DNA from: Thermothelomyces thermophilus ATCC 42464 | Lineage: Eukaryota; Ascomycota; Sordariomycetes; Sordariales; Chaetomiaceae | Direction of reading: 5' to 3' | Length of the DNA stretch: 64,000 nucleotides | Assembly: GCF_000226095.1 (NCBI RefSeq) | Contig: NC_016474.1 | Location: 1,736,001-1,800,000, forward strand | Shown: positions 31,485 through 43,915 of the stretch, in pieces | How the letters are laid out: the number at the start of each line of letters is the position of its first letter | Numbering within the stretch: the stretch's first letter is position 1 | Program-made: the position numbers and the translations under genes | Notes under the pieces: generated by a model | Seen by the model: only the letters and a program-made list of their open reading frames with translations | Databases searched by the model: none | Told to the model about the DNA's origin: nothing

Positions 31485-33891
31485 TTAATGCTTGCCGACC
31501 TCCCACGTGCGCATCTTGCTCATGGTGCGCTTCCGCATGGTGGCCATGATCTGGGCCTCCATCTTCTCGATGCCGGCCTCGATGTCGGCGTCCTCGGCCT
31601 CGAACCGGCGCTCGCGCCGGCGGTCCCACAGGCACCAGCAGACGACGACGACGACGGTCAGCGGCACCGTGATGGCGAAGTAGATCCACAGCAGCGGCGA
31701 CACGGAGTTCCACTTGCTTCCGCCGTCACCCGAGCCCTCCGCCGGGCCCCCATTGTTGTTGTTGTTGTTGTTGCCGCCGCCGCCGTCGGGGACAAAGTTG
31801 AAAAAGGCCATGCCGAAGATGGAGGCCAGGTACGTGGCCGGCAGGAAGATGGCGCCCAGCAGGGAGAGGACCTTCATCTCGGTGCTGTCGCGCTTGGCCG
31901 CGTGCGCGAGCCGCCGCTGCTCCCCGGCCATCTGGAGGCCCAGCTTGGACTCCTTTTGGGCGATGATGTTGTAGAGCTGGGGGTTGAAGTGGAAACGGAT
32001 ATTTGTCAGTGTGGCAAGAAGAGGGGAAAAAAGAAAAAAAAGAAAAAAAGAAAAAAAAGAAAAAAAGAAAAAAAAGAAAAAAAGAAAAAAAGAAAAAAAG
32101 AAAAAAAAGAAAAAAAGAAAAAAAGAAAAAAAGAAAAAAAAGAAAAAAAGAAAAAAAAAGAAAAAAAGAAAAAAAGAAAAAAAAGAAAAAAAGAAAAAAG
32201 GGAAAAAAGAAATAAAAGAAAAAAGAAAAGAAAAAAAAGAAAAAAAGAAAGAAAGGAAAGGAAAGGAAAGGAAAGACTTACGGCTGCCCGCTGGATGGTC
32301 AGCCGCTCGAGGGTAATGTGGGCGTAGTTCTCGATGCCCTTGAGCTTGGCCTGGTAAAAGTCGAGGCGGGAGAGCATGCTGCGGTGGACCTTGTCGACGG
32401 TGCCGCCGCGGCCGCCGTAGGCCGGGTCGGCGGCGGCGCGGGACCAGAAGCGGTCCATGGCCTGGCGGACGGCCGAGACGATCTCCTGGTAGGCCTGGGG
32501 CCGCTTCCAGAGGACCTGGGAGTGGCACTCGACCAGGTCCATGTTGATCAGGTCGAGGTCGATCATGGGCCCGCGCATGTACTTGCTCTCCTCCTCGAGC
32601 ACCTCCTGGCGCATGCTGACGGCGGCCTCGAGGTCGCGCAGCCACTGGCGCGCCTGCCGCTGCTTCTGGTCGTTCTTCATCGACAGGTCGTGGCTCAGGA
32701 TGATGACCGGCAGCAGCAGCGGGTGCATCACCTGGCCCGCGCATGCCCGCAGGTGCCGGATGCTCTCGACGATGTCCGACGACGGCGTCCCCTTGGCGTA
32801 CCCCGTCGTGATGTGCGTGCGGAACGAGTGGGACAGCATCAGCTCCCACCCGCGCGTCTTGCCCTTCTTGCGCACGTCCGACTTGCGAAAGATGATTTCT
32901 GTTGGTTTGCCCCGACGACCCAAACATTGGGGGAAAAAAGGGGGGAGGGGGGCGTTGGTTAGCGAAAGAGAGAGCGTAGAGGAGCGTGATGTTAAGGAAG
33001 GGTCGTTGATGGAATCACCGTTTTTTTTTTTAAAAAAAAAAAAAAAGGGAAAAGAAAAAAAAAAGGAAAAAGAAAAGAAGAAACATACGCAGATGCGGGT
33101 CATCGTCGTCCTGATCAAAGGCCGACCAAAAGAAGGGCCCCACGACGCTGCTGCCCTCAATGGCGCGGAAGGGGAGGTGCCAGGCCCGGATCATGTCCTC
33201 ATATGCCTGGTGGGTAAGAGATAGATAACAGGGCGTGAAGGTCTCTGGGTGCTGCGCATTTTGCTGGAGACTAGGGAAAAGGGGAAGGAGGGAGGGGGGT
33301 TGTGTGTTGATTCGAGTTAGCCCACATTCCATGTCCGAGGCGATTCGACGTGAAAGCAAAAAAAGTGTGAAGGGATTCCGAGGTTGTAGGGGGGGGCGAC
33401 TTACATCAACCGGATCCCGCTCACCAACTCAACGCCAGGCCGTAGCTTAGGGGGTGCGAACGCCCCCTGAGAGAACGGTCAGTCTGGGCTCCTCTTGGGC
33501 TATGGGACGGAATGTGGATTGGAACCACAGGCTTGACCGCCGAGGGCGGGGCTCACTCTTCTGTGTAGAAAGTTGCCAAACTCATCCTGTAGCTCGTCGG
33601 AGCGGAACCGGTGCTCCTCGCAGGTGTTGAATGAGGGATCCTAACAACCGATGTTGTGTTAGTTGGGTCGGGTTGAGTTGAGTTGACTATCTCCTTGGTC
33701 CATCTCTAGGCCCTTTCACCTTCATCACCAAATAAAAAATAATAATAAATAAATAAAAGAGATGCGGTTGGGGTGAGGCTCACCGTGTAGTTAAAGATCT
33801 CGAGATAACTTGTCTCTTCGTGCACGTACTTGAACTGGGTCACATAGGACCGGAACATGTAGTCGTCCATGGCTCCCGCGTCGTCCGTCAT
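31485..33891 (-). CDS. CorA-like membrane protein with altered GMN motif
   Basis: Six exons on the minus strand: 33784-33891, 33557-33640, 33425-33466, 33089-33206, 32282-32898, 31485-31976; total 1461 nt, 486 residues, all joins in frame. It starts MTDDAGAMDDYMFRSYVTQFKYVHEETSYLEIF, contains AYEDMIRAWHLPFRAIEGSSVVGPFFW and a long helical middle (ARQWLRDLEAAVSMRQEVLE and HITLERLTIQRAALYNIIAQKESKL), then the CorA-type ending: helix LSLLGAIFLPATYLASIFGM, loop with Gly/Asn repeats, and helix LLWIYFAITVPLTVVVVVCW. The fold and two-helix ending match the fungal CorA-like group found in many Pezizomycotina, but the channel signature GMN reads GMA (then FFNF), so Mg2+ transport is doubtful. The exon boundaries around 33425-33466 were chosen by phase: only the donor at 33424 keeps the frame. 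Intron 5 (31977-32281) is filled by a purine/pyrimidine tract. Confidence 0.86.
32016..32275. repeat. 260-bp homopurine tract, (GAAAAAAA)n, inside an intron
   Basis: The top strand is almost purely A and G for about 260 bp, as units of one G followed by mostly seven or eight A, ending in GGAAA repeats; a single T interrupts it near 32214. On the transcript of the CorA-like gene it becomes a C/U-only tract filling most of a 305-nt intron and starting directly after the donor site rather than just before the acceptor. Both neighbouring splice sites are canonical. Confidence 0.95.
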
Positions 33892-35804
33892 AGGGGCACC
33901 GAAGCCGAGTCCTTAACCTCTGCAGCAGGCGAGCGAGCTTGTGTTACAATCCACCAAGCCAAAAAAAAAAAAAATAAAATAAAATAAAACAAAATAAAAA
34001 CCCTTCCAAGCCTCTCGAGGCGGAATCTCGAGTCGCCGGAATCACACTCTTGAGATTCGAGTGTATCTAAAAAAGTCCAAGTTCACAGGGCGGTCGATGG
34101 TGCCGAGATTGGAAGCTGCTCTCACATTAGAGGGTGATTATTGCGGATATCCTAGCGTTATGTATGTGCTGTACATACCTCCTCTTCTGATTCGTTTTCT
34201 CTCTCTCTCCAGGTAAACAAAACGACCGTATTCGCGAAAAAAGGGGGGGTGGTTTCAACTTGTTGTTGAGCCCTCTCTTCCCGCAGGCCTCGTTCATTGA
34301 CTTTCAAAGCAGAAAAATAATCACCCAAGCGAGCCCCCATCTATGTGTGGACTGGACCATTCTCTGCCCCCCGGCCAGCCACCACGGCGGCGGCCTCTCC
34401 ATGCATGCTTCCCACCCTTGTCGGGTTGCACACACACCCATGTAGGAACTAAGGTGCGTTTTGCCCGCCTACATGTTCGGACACTGTGAATCGATTTCCT
34501 CCTCTTCTCCAAGGAAAACACGCCCCTGAACACTTTCCCGCGAGACGAACGTTAGAGAGTCAGTGTGCGATGCCTGATACCATTGCCCATCGAGGGAACA
34601 TCCGGTACGGATTGCACCACGTTGTTCACACCAACCCCCTCACAGCAACCTTGCCCAACGAACGGAGCCGTGAGGGTAACCGGGAGATGCACGTACGGAG
34701 TAGTGAGTGTATGGACTCGCGGGGTTAGAACTGAGTGGAGTCCACTTTTAATCAGTGTGTGATCGCTCCTGCCGGGCCAATTGCCGGTGGCTGGGCTCAC
34801 TCTCCACAGCCCGATTGATATGCAGCTATGGCGATCGATGATGCTGCTCGGAAAAGAAAGAAAAAAGTATACTTGTAAGTTAAACCTTACTGCACATAGA
34901 TGAGCGAGAGAAGCTTTGTTGGGAGCAAAAAGGTGCTCAACTGCCCGCACCGCCGATCCGAGTTCCAAAAAAAAAGCGCCAAATTAAGCTTAGTTATCTA
35001 TGGAGTGTAGCTTGGTGGCCGGCTTTTGTACCATGTAACTGTTCATGTAGGTACATACGTACATACGGGTCGCTCCCGCCCACCCGCTTGGCAAGCCGAG
35101 ACCACGGAGTGTATCCGTCTGATGGGGTTCATGGCTGGTCACGAAGTCGTCTGTAAAGGTCGGTGTACCCACAAGGAAGAGGGAGAAGAAGCAACTGGAG
35201 TACAAGGAGTAACGGCTTGCCTTCTAGAGGGAGCATTCCGGAGCGAGAAAACACAGACATGGAACTTTTTCATCTCCTATCCATCATCTAACCTCCCGTT
35301 GCCCGACCGACAGGTCGATCATCATCACGCGGGAACTGGAACCTGCACAGCGAAAGAGAGGTAAAGATAAGGACGAGACAAACATTTTTGAACCCAGAGA
35401 CGGACGGTGTCAACGCCTAGAGCCTACCCAAGACCAACCCACCGCACCCGGTTCCCCCTATCCGGCTGTACTAACCCGTACAGCGTCCGTAAAGAATTCC
35501 CTTTGGTAGCTCTTTGCTCTGTATAGATGCTCAAGGTGATGATGCTTGGTCCTTCTCAGGCTAGTCTCCTCCTCGGCAACAAGAAGCAAAGAAAAAGTAG
35601 CGCACTGGGCCGGAAACTCCACCGTCAGTTGCCCCTGTCCAAGTGATTCCAGCATTGCAAATTCAAGCAGGGAAAGCCACTGCAATGACTGGCCCTGTCG
35701 ATCGGTCCCAGCCGGGGTTCTCAGCACAAGGCGGAGGAGGGCTTGTTGAACTCAGCCCTCCATCGTCGGCTCGTCTAGCATAACCAACCAGCCGTCCGTG
35801 AGCC
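33892..35804. other. Intergenic, CorA-like promoter to PKA 3' flank
   Basis: About 1.9 kb without a supported gene. It includes an A-rich patch (33961-34000) of AAAATAAAATAAAA type close to the CorA-like start, one TACGGAGTA at 34694, and the 3' flank of the PKA gene. Short frames carry no domain. Confidence 0.4.
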
Positions 35805-37840
<2,036 letters not shown>

Positions 37841-39701
37841 CAACGCGCTTCACAACCGAGACGGCGGACGGAAATGCGTGGGGCCTGTCAAGATTGGACA
37901 GGCGTGCGTCCGAGAGACAGAAGGACAGAGGAAGCCGCTGCCACGATGAGCTGCACGGCACCCGAGGGGGGGTGCGCCAATGAGCCAGCCGATGGTGGTA
38001 GTCAGAAGGAGGGCGTGCTAAGGTTTGTACCGTCGGCCGCGAGAGGATTAACGCAGCGGGGAGCGGCGCAAGGCTACGGGGTTGGCACTATCACCGGCCT
38101 CTCGAGCAGTTCGTTGTATAAGGCTGCCGCCGGGTATGGTGCCGCAGAGGCGGGGCGGCGAGGAGGGAGGTGATAGGTAGGGATGGATTATGTCGGCTGT
38201 TGGCAGGCGTGGTTGCAGTCCGCAACTCCGGGAGCGGCCGGTAGGTGAAATGCTTACACGCAGCCGCACAAAGAGGAGAGGGAGAGAGAATGGACCAATC
38301 GACTTCGTTTGGCCAAGAGAACCCGCAGGAAGCTGTAAAAGAGAAGAACGACGGCTGCCCTAAAGAGTCTTTTTTCTTTTTTTTCTTTTTTTTTCGCGCT
38401 CTTTCCTTTCCAAGGTCCAGGGTGCTGCACTTTTTGCGATTTCACTGCCGCGATGGCTCGATTCGCTAATCGAGAGATTTGAGGATTCAATCCGAGGTGG
38501 AAGTGCGTTGCTGTCAGTTACAGAGCGACAGCTTCTGACCTTTTTCTTTTTTTTTTTTTAGGTTCGACGTTTTGTGGTACTGAAAGAAGCCAGGGCCCGA
38601 CGAGCTGGAAGAGACAATTAGTTATAGTATGAAGAGGACTGGTGTGTAAGACGCCTGCAGGCGGATTGTTAAGGTTTGCGTGAGTGCTGCGTCGCTCCGT
38701 CGATTGAAGCAGCCCGAGAACCTAAAAAGCTCCCGACTCGCGCACACTGTTGGGAACATCTGATGCAGGGCAGAGCCGGCTGGGTGGAGGGGATCCTGGT
38801 GTGGAGCAGTGGGGGCCCGGCCTGTTGTCCCGCTTTGCATTGGGCGGTCCTGCAACTGGCGTCACTGGTGACAGCTGCTTTGTCCCGAGCCTTGCAGCCC
38901 TTCTCGATCTGGCGGGCAACCGGGCAGCTGCCTCCAAACGCAGTCCTTGAGCTGCCACGCAAGAGAAGGATCTAATTGATTTTCTGAGCACGAAAAGGAC
39001 CCAACCATCACTGGCGTGGCATGTCCAGAGCTTATGCCGGTGGCCGGGAGCTGATTCAAAGAGGGGCAAGCAATGTGGGGTACTTCTTCTGGCGCAGGGA
39101 TCAGCCCCTGATCAGTCTTGACGTGTTGCCCATTTCTTCTTCGTCATCGCTCGTTGCCAATCCTCCTCTCGATCGATTGGTAACATCGACCATTGAAGCC
39201 AAGTCCACAAAGCCGTCAAACCAAAGGTGTCATAGCTCCGCATTTGTAGAGCGTGACGGTGGCTATTTCCGGCCAGATCCGGATATTGCTAGTAGCGTCT
39301 AGCAGTACGGAGGTACTCGGGGACTGGAACCAAGGCACCGCACCACACACCGATTTGCCAGATCGAACCCCAAACGAATCAAACATGCTTCGCCATTTTG
39401 CTTTCTTTTCTTGTGTCCTCGTCCATCGATAGATAATCGTTGCATTCTAAACCAGAACCACACAGCCGTTGTAAAGAACACAATTGCTTAACTCCGCCCA
39501 GGCGCCGAGAGACTGTACTGATACATGGGTGCTGTGCTGTGGGAAAACTCACTTCCGCGTCGGCTGCGGGGCTCGACAGCATCCACCTCGCCATGATGAG
39601 AGAGAACGGACATGGTATCGTTTGTTGTTTTCTGCTCTTGGCCGGTATATAGTCGTCACATTCCATCCTTGAGAGGCATTCTTCAATTTTGTCCCTCTCT
39701 T
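37841..39701. other. Intergenic, PKA promoter and lectin 3' flank
   Basis: About 1.9 kb without a supported gene. It should contain the PKA promoter and leader. Two T-rich tracts (38369-38396 and 38541-38561) stand out. Short frames of 60-115 codons on both strands carry no domain. Confidence 0.4.
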
Positions 39702-40845
39702 TCAAAAGCGGTGGCTCCGCTTGTTGTTCGCCCTCCAAGCTGTGTACCCGACGTAGCCGCCGCCAATAACCAGGAAGAAGAGGAAGATCTTGGTGAAGAA
39801 CCAGGTCCAGCTGCCGCCCTCCTTGGGGGAAGCCACCTTCTTACCCCTACCGCTGCCGGGCGTCGACTTGCCTCCCGTAGGTTGCGCGTGATACAGGTTT
39901 TTCGCCTCGATGGAGATGATGTCGTGGTTGTCACTCAACTCGCCCGTCTCGGCGCTGAAACCGAGGTAGGCAACCTGCGGGATGGCGGGCGGCTGGTTGG
40001 TCTCGAAGCAGAGCGTCCACTCGCCCTCGGACTTGTACTGCAGCTCCAGCTTGAGGTACTTGTCCTGGAAGTAGGTCAAGCGGAACTTGGTCGGCACTGA
40101 GGCGTGCCGGATGCCCCTGGCCGAGCAGCCGGCGAACTCGGAGTTCTTGCCGTCCGTGTCCTTGTCGTACGACTTCTGGCCGTCGCCGACCATAGCCATG
40201 ACGTAAGGGAAGACAACGCCGGGCCGGTTGTTCTTGTACGTGTCGAAGAAGATGCCGAGGCCCTCGAACCGGTCCGCGCTACCAAACACGGGGCCAATCT
40301 TCCCGCGCTCTTTCGTGATCCACATGGCGAAGCCGTCTCCATAGAGCTGGTTCTTCCCGTGAATCTTGAACTCCACCTCAACCTCCCAGTTTGTCGCAGT
40401 CAGCGGGACTCTCGAGAAGAGCCACCCGGATTGTGATGGGTAGTCCGAAGTAAGGCGGATATATCTGCAGTGGACAAGGTTTAGCTATGGTCTACGCCTG
40501 GGGGGGGGGGGGGGGGGCGGAAAGGGGGGTTACTGGTCAGTACGGATGATTGTGTCGCCGCCAAAATCGTACCAGCGACTTTGCATGTCCGAGTCTAGGT
40601 ATGGCTGGAGGGAAGTCAGCGCAATTCGTCGGCGGGAGAGCTGAGGCGTGGCCATGCGCGCACCTGGGAGAGACTGTGTGTTCGCAACTGCAGGAGGATA
40701 CCGTCAGCTTCGCTGTCCATGAAGAAACGACAGTAACGCAGTAGCGTACCGGTATGCTCTTCACATTGTCCTCCTCCGCCCGGGCCGTACCCCAGGCCAG
40801 CGTGGCCAGCCACAAGGCCGACAGTGTCGACTTTAAATTCAACAT
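39702..40845 (-). CDS. L-type lectin cargo receptor (Emp47/VIP36 family)
   Basis: Four exons on the minus strand: 40750-40845, 40664-40687, 40534-40604, 39702-40464; total 954 nt, 317 residues. L-type lectins bind high-mannose glycoproteins and carry them between ER and Golgi. A signal peptide (MLNLKSTLSALWLATLAWGTARA, cleaved before EED) is followed by LRTHSLSQPYLDSDMQSRWYDFGGDTIIR, the conserved start of the lectin domain, then FKIHGKNQLYGDGFAMWITKER (metal- and sugar-site Asp and the GDGFA motif), GLGIFFDTYKNNRPGVVFPYV (Asp and Asn of the Ca2+ site) and YLGFSAETGELSDNHDI. A luminal Gly/Ser/Lys stalk leads to one membrane helix (FTKIFLFFLVIGGGYVGYTAW) and a short cytosolic tail RANNKRSHRF. 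Exon 2 has only 24 nt (LRTHSLSQ), needed to complete the domain start. Confidence 0.92.
40500..40517. repeat. Run of 18 G in an intron
   Basis: Eighteen consecutive G on the top strand, thus C18 in the lectin transcript, inside the 69-nt third intron (40465-40533). The length is expected to vary between isolates and between sequencing reads. Confidence 0.9.
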
Positions 40846-41196
40846 GGTGTGTCAAGTCGAGTATTCGAGGGTCGCTCGATCGGCGGCGGAGATAGAAAGA
40901 AAAGGGAAGGAGAAAGTAGGGAAAAGGAAACGGGCTCGTATGAGGTGCGATGGCAGAGTGCCGCCAAGGGTGTCAAACACAGAAGGAAAGGAAAAATTAA
41001 AGACAGAACAGAGTATCCGAACGAGTGCGCAGTGTGTCCGTTTGGAACGCTCAGCCGAGAGAGCTTGTCGTGGTTCGAAGGCTGCGACGCTTTCGACACT
41101 CGTCAGACCCTGACGGACTACCTTAGCTGGCCTTTTCGACCAAACGATCGGGCTGTCGTGCGATTGGCTCTGGTCTGGCGAGCTACCCCTGCTCTA
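40846..41196. promoter_or_regulatory. Lectin gene promoter side
   Basis: About 350 bp between the lectin start codon and the left end of the Tc1-like element; presumed lectin promoter. A/G-rich near 40895-40935. No gene is supported. Confidence 0.45.
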
Positions 41197-41719
41197 CACC
41201 TCTTCCAGCATTATTAATCCTAGTGCGATACATGCCCCACAACTAACGCAAATCAGAAAAGTAGCCAAGAAGTCTAGATACAACCAACCCAATACAAATT
41301 TCTATAATACAGAAGTATCAATACCCAGTCTCTCCCTCCTGGTTTTCTACCTTTGAGTGTGCCAGGCACTAAAGAAACTCAGGAGGCACTGCCTCCCAAA
41401 ACAGCCAGTCGAAGCCCTGTAAGGCTCAGCGATTGAACGTCGTAGCGATGTTCAAGCCAATCCTTCATCCAGTGCCATACATTCTCAATAGGGCTCAAAT
41501 CTGGGCTTCGAGCCGGCCACTATTGGACCTGGATTCCTATACTCGAAAGAATATCCCTTGTTGACTTGGCTGTCAACCTGGGGATTTTATCTGTAAGTAC
41601 CTTCATATAGAAAATTATTAGGAGAGTGACATGGTGTGATAATTGTGTAAGTGGCTTGCAGAAGAATTGAAAAAAGTGGGGCATGTATCGCACTAGGATT
41701 AATAATGCTGGAAGAGGTG
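41197..41719 (-). mobile_element. Tc1/mariner deletion derivative with perfect 44-bp inverted repeats
   Basis: The ends 41197-41240 and 41676-41719 are exact reverse complements over 44 bp (starting cacctcttccagc), and both flanks show TA, the Tc1/mariner target duplication. The 523-bp element is too short for a full transposase. On the minus strand, around 41400-41530, it still encodes WPARSPDLSPIENVWHWMKD, the conserved D-x-x-PIE-x-W block around the third catalytic acid of Tc1-type transposases, followed by DWLEHRYDV. The front two thirds of the transposase are missing, and a stop codon lies just before WPARS, so it cannot move on its own but could be mobilised by a full-length relative. 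Perfect ends suggest recent activity. The right end lies 241 bp before the TIM13 start codon. Confidence 0.92.
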
Positions 41720-41960
41720 TACTCTGTACGAGTTAGTGTACGGATTACACAAGTGCGACGGCTCTCCACTTTCTCCACGTTCTTTTTACAAGACGGATAC
41801 GAAGTACTATGTAAGTTACTCTGTACAATACAATACACACCAGCCTCAATTCCTTAGCAGCACGCGCCACACTTTTGGAACTTTTCCGCTCTCGCCAAAC
41901 CAAACAAACGGCAACCTTTTGTAGGACACCTCGCTACACTCTGACCGCCAAACTACAGCC

Positions 41961-42328
41961 ATGGACTCGGACACAGTCAAGAAAACCATCATCAGGCAGG
42001 CGCTTCAGGCGACCAACACGGCCAATGCGCGGACCCTGATCGAGGTAGGGCCGCGCCACTCCCGATCTCATAGAATCGTTCTTTACCCATCGCGCACTCT
42101 AGCCAGCCAATATATATACTGACACTTCTTCCCCCCCAACCCAAGAATATCAACGAGAAGTGCTTCGAGCGCTGCGTTCCCAAGCCGGGCAGTTCTCTCT
42201 CCAGCGGCGAGCAGACGTGCCTGACGTCGTGCATGGAGAAGTACATGGCGGCGTGGAACGAGGTCAATGCGACATACATCCGAAGGATACAGCAAGAGAT
42301 GGGCAACCAGAACATTTCCAACGCATAG
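41961..42328 (+). CDS. tim13: Mitochondrial intermembrane-space chaperone subunit Tim13
   Basis: Two exons, 41961-42044 and 42146-42328, with a 101-nt intron; 88 residues. Tim13 forms the alternating Tim8-Tim13 hexamer that chaperones hydrophobic inner-membrane precursors in the intermembrane space. The protein reads MDSDTVKKTIIRQALQATNT, NARTLIENINEKCFERC, VPKPGSSLSSGEQTCLTSC and MEKYMAAWNEVNATYIRRIQ: the twin CX3C motif with the KPG-SSLSSGEQTC spacer specific to Tim13. The promoter region (about 240 bp) directly abuts a Tc1-like element and contains one TACGGATTA motif at 41739. Partner Tim8 lies at 8997-9530. Confidence 0.95.
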
Positions 42329-42640
42329 AGCGCTAGATGGGGTTTGGAGTTGTGTACAACACTACTGACGATCTCGGAAATCCAAAGGAAAGGGATCAAT
42401 TCGGGCAAGTCGGATCTTGTACGATAGGCGGTGATAGACCGGTATGGCATGGGAAGATGTGAACATGCCTGCCTCTGCGAACAATTTTTTTTTGGAGTCT
42501 ATTAGTTACAGGGAGAGCTCATGTTCGATCAACATAGCACAGCAGCGTGCCGTAGCCGTCCGCAACCGCACCGGGGAGGGGCCGGGGGGGGGGGGGGGTA
42601 TCGTGTCGAAAGAAAGCAAAATATCCGGATGTCCTCGATC
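42329..42640. other. Convergent gap (TIM13 / NSRP1-like)
   Basis: About 310 bp of 3' flanks containing a T/G-rich patch and a G12-13 run near 42586-42598. No gene is supported. Confidence 0.45.
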
Positions 42641-43915
42641 TCAGGGGACTTCGCCATTCTTCTTCGCCTCCTCCGCAGCCCTCTTCCTGGCCAAGTACCT
42701 CTCCCTGGCGCTCGAGATCTCGGCCTCGGTCTTCCTGCTCTTGCTGGCAAGCTGCACCTTGGCCGCCTCCTCCTCGGCCTCCTGCCTCGACCGCTTGAGC
42801 GACTCCTCCAGCTGGGCCTCCAGCATCTTCGACTGGCGCTCCCGCATCGCCCTCTTCCCGCCGGCGGCATACACCCCCCCTCTGGGCTGCGCGCCCGCTC
42901 CCGCCCTCGCCGACGCAGCCGCGGCTTGTGCCTGCCTCTCCTTCTCCCGCTGCACCTCGGCCTTCTTCTTGGCCGCCACGTTCAGCCCGCCCTTCAACAG
43001 CTGCCTCTTATCGACCACCTCGCCCTCGTCGTTGATCAACACATTCCCACCCTTGGCGTTGATCTCTCTCGCCCGATCCGCCGCGCTCTTTTCTTCCTCT
43101 TCCTCTTCCTCCTGTCCCCCTTCGCCGCTACCATCCCGCGCCGCCGGCGGCCGCACCCCCTCCTGGGCAGCCCTGACCAGCGCCGCGTGCTCCCTCTCCC
43201 CGCGCTCGAGCATGCCCTTGTAGAAGTCGGCCAGCCCGCGGCCGGCGTTCCGCTTGCGCTCCTCCTCCTCCCGGCGCTCCTCCTCCTCCCGCAGCCGCCG
43301 GTTCTCCTCCTGCTGCCGGCGGTACGCCTCCGTAACGAACTTCTCCTTGTCCGCGAACGCGTCCCCCTCGGCCGCCCGCTCCCGCTGCAGCCGCCGCTCC
43401 TCGGCGATCTGCCGGTCCCGCTCGCGCTGGTCGGCGGCGCTGAGCAGCGCCTGGAAGTAGCGCGGCTTCTTCTCCGGACCGCCGCCCGCCTCGCCGCCGT
43501 TCTCGGCGGCTTTCTTGGCGGCCGCCTTGGCCGCCTTGAAGGAGTCGTACGCGGCGTCGTAGTCGTAGATGGACGGATCGGCCTCGGCAGCCTCGGCGGC
43601 GTATTTGCGCGAGGTGAGGGCGCTCGAGAGGTCGGTGAATTGGTTGGCTTCTGGCGCGGTCACGGGCGGCTGTGGTGGCTTGAGGGGCTTCGAGGTCGGC
43701 TTTTTCCTCCGGTCCGGCGTGTCGCTGGGTGCCGAGGGTTCTGATGATGTGTTGAATACGTCGAGCTCCGAAACCTGCGCGGCGTTCTTTGGCCCTGACT
43801 CGTCTCCCGAGCCGTCGTCGTCGCCCCCGCCAAAGGGCGCGGGTTTTCGGGGCGCGGGAGCAGGTTTTGCAGGGCCGGCCTTTTTGAGGCCAAATGAGAA
43901 ACCAGGTTTACTCAT
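42641..43915 (-). CDS. Nuclear speckle splicing regulatory protein 1-like (DUF2040)
   Basis: Single exon, 424 residues from the ATG at 43915; this start gives MSKPGFSFGLKK, the conserved N-terminus of the NSRP1/CCDC55 family (SKPGFSFGL...), so it is preferred to upstream alternatives. Animal NSRP1 is a nuclear-speckle protein that alters splice-site choice; the fungal role is inferred. Visible blocks: SIYDYDAAYDSFKAAKAAAK, the family's DPSIYDYDxxYD core, then a long charged coiled coil (KKPRYFQALLSAADQRERDRQ and the EERRLQRERAAEGDAFADKEKFVTEAYRRQQEENRRL region), FYKGMLERGEREH and a basic C-terminus rich in Arg/Glu/Ala. The region 150-290 matches the conserved domain; the rest is low complexity. 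Composition is heavy in Ala, Glu and Arg. Confidence 0.85.
   Translation of the reverse strand: MSKPGFSFGLKKAGPAKPAPAPRKPAPFGGGDDDGSGDESGPKNAAQVSELDVFNTSSEPSAPSDTPDRRKKPTSKPLKPPQPPVTAPEANQFTDLSSALTSRKYAAEAAEADPSIYDYDAAYDSFKAAKAAAKKAAENGGEAGGGPEKKPRYFQALLSAADQRERDRQIAEERRLQRERAAEGDAFADKEKFVTEAYRRQQEENRRLREEEERREEEERKRNAGRGLADFYKGMLERGEREHAALVRAAQEGVRPPAARDGSGEGGQEEEEEEEKSAADRAREINAKGGNVLINDEGEVVDKRQLLKGGLNVAAKKKAEVQREKERQAQAAAASARAGAGAQPRGGVYAAGGKRAMRERQSKMLEAQLEESLKRSRQEAEEEAAKVQLASKSRKTEAEISSARERYLARKRAAEEAKKNGEVP

Noticed and set aside
31485-32927. Continuous 480-codon frame through the purine-tract intron
   Set aside because: It is open only because the tract lacks stops; the spliced model restores a family-like sequence and the retained version shifts frame relative to the upstream exon.
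42521-43744. 407-codon plus-strand frame over the NSRP1-like gene
   Set aside because: Leu/Arg/Pro/Gly-rich complement of an Ala/Glu/Arg-rich coding gene; no domain.
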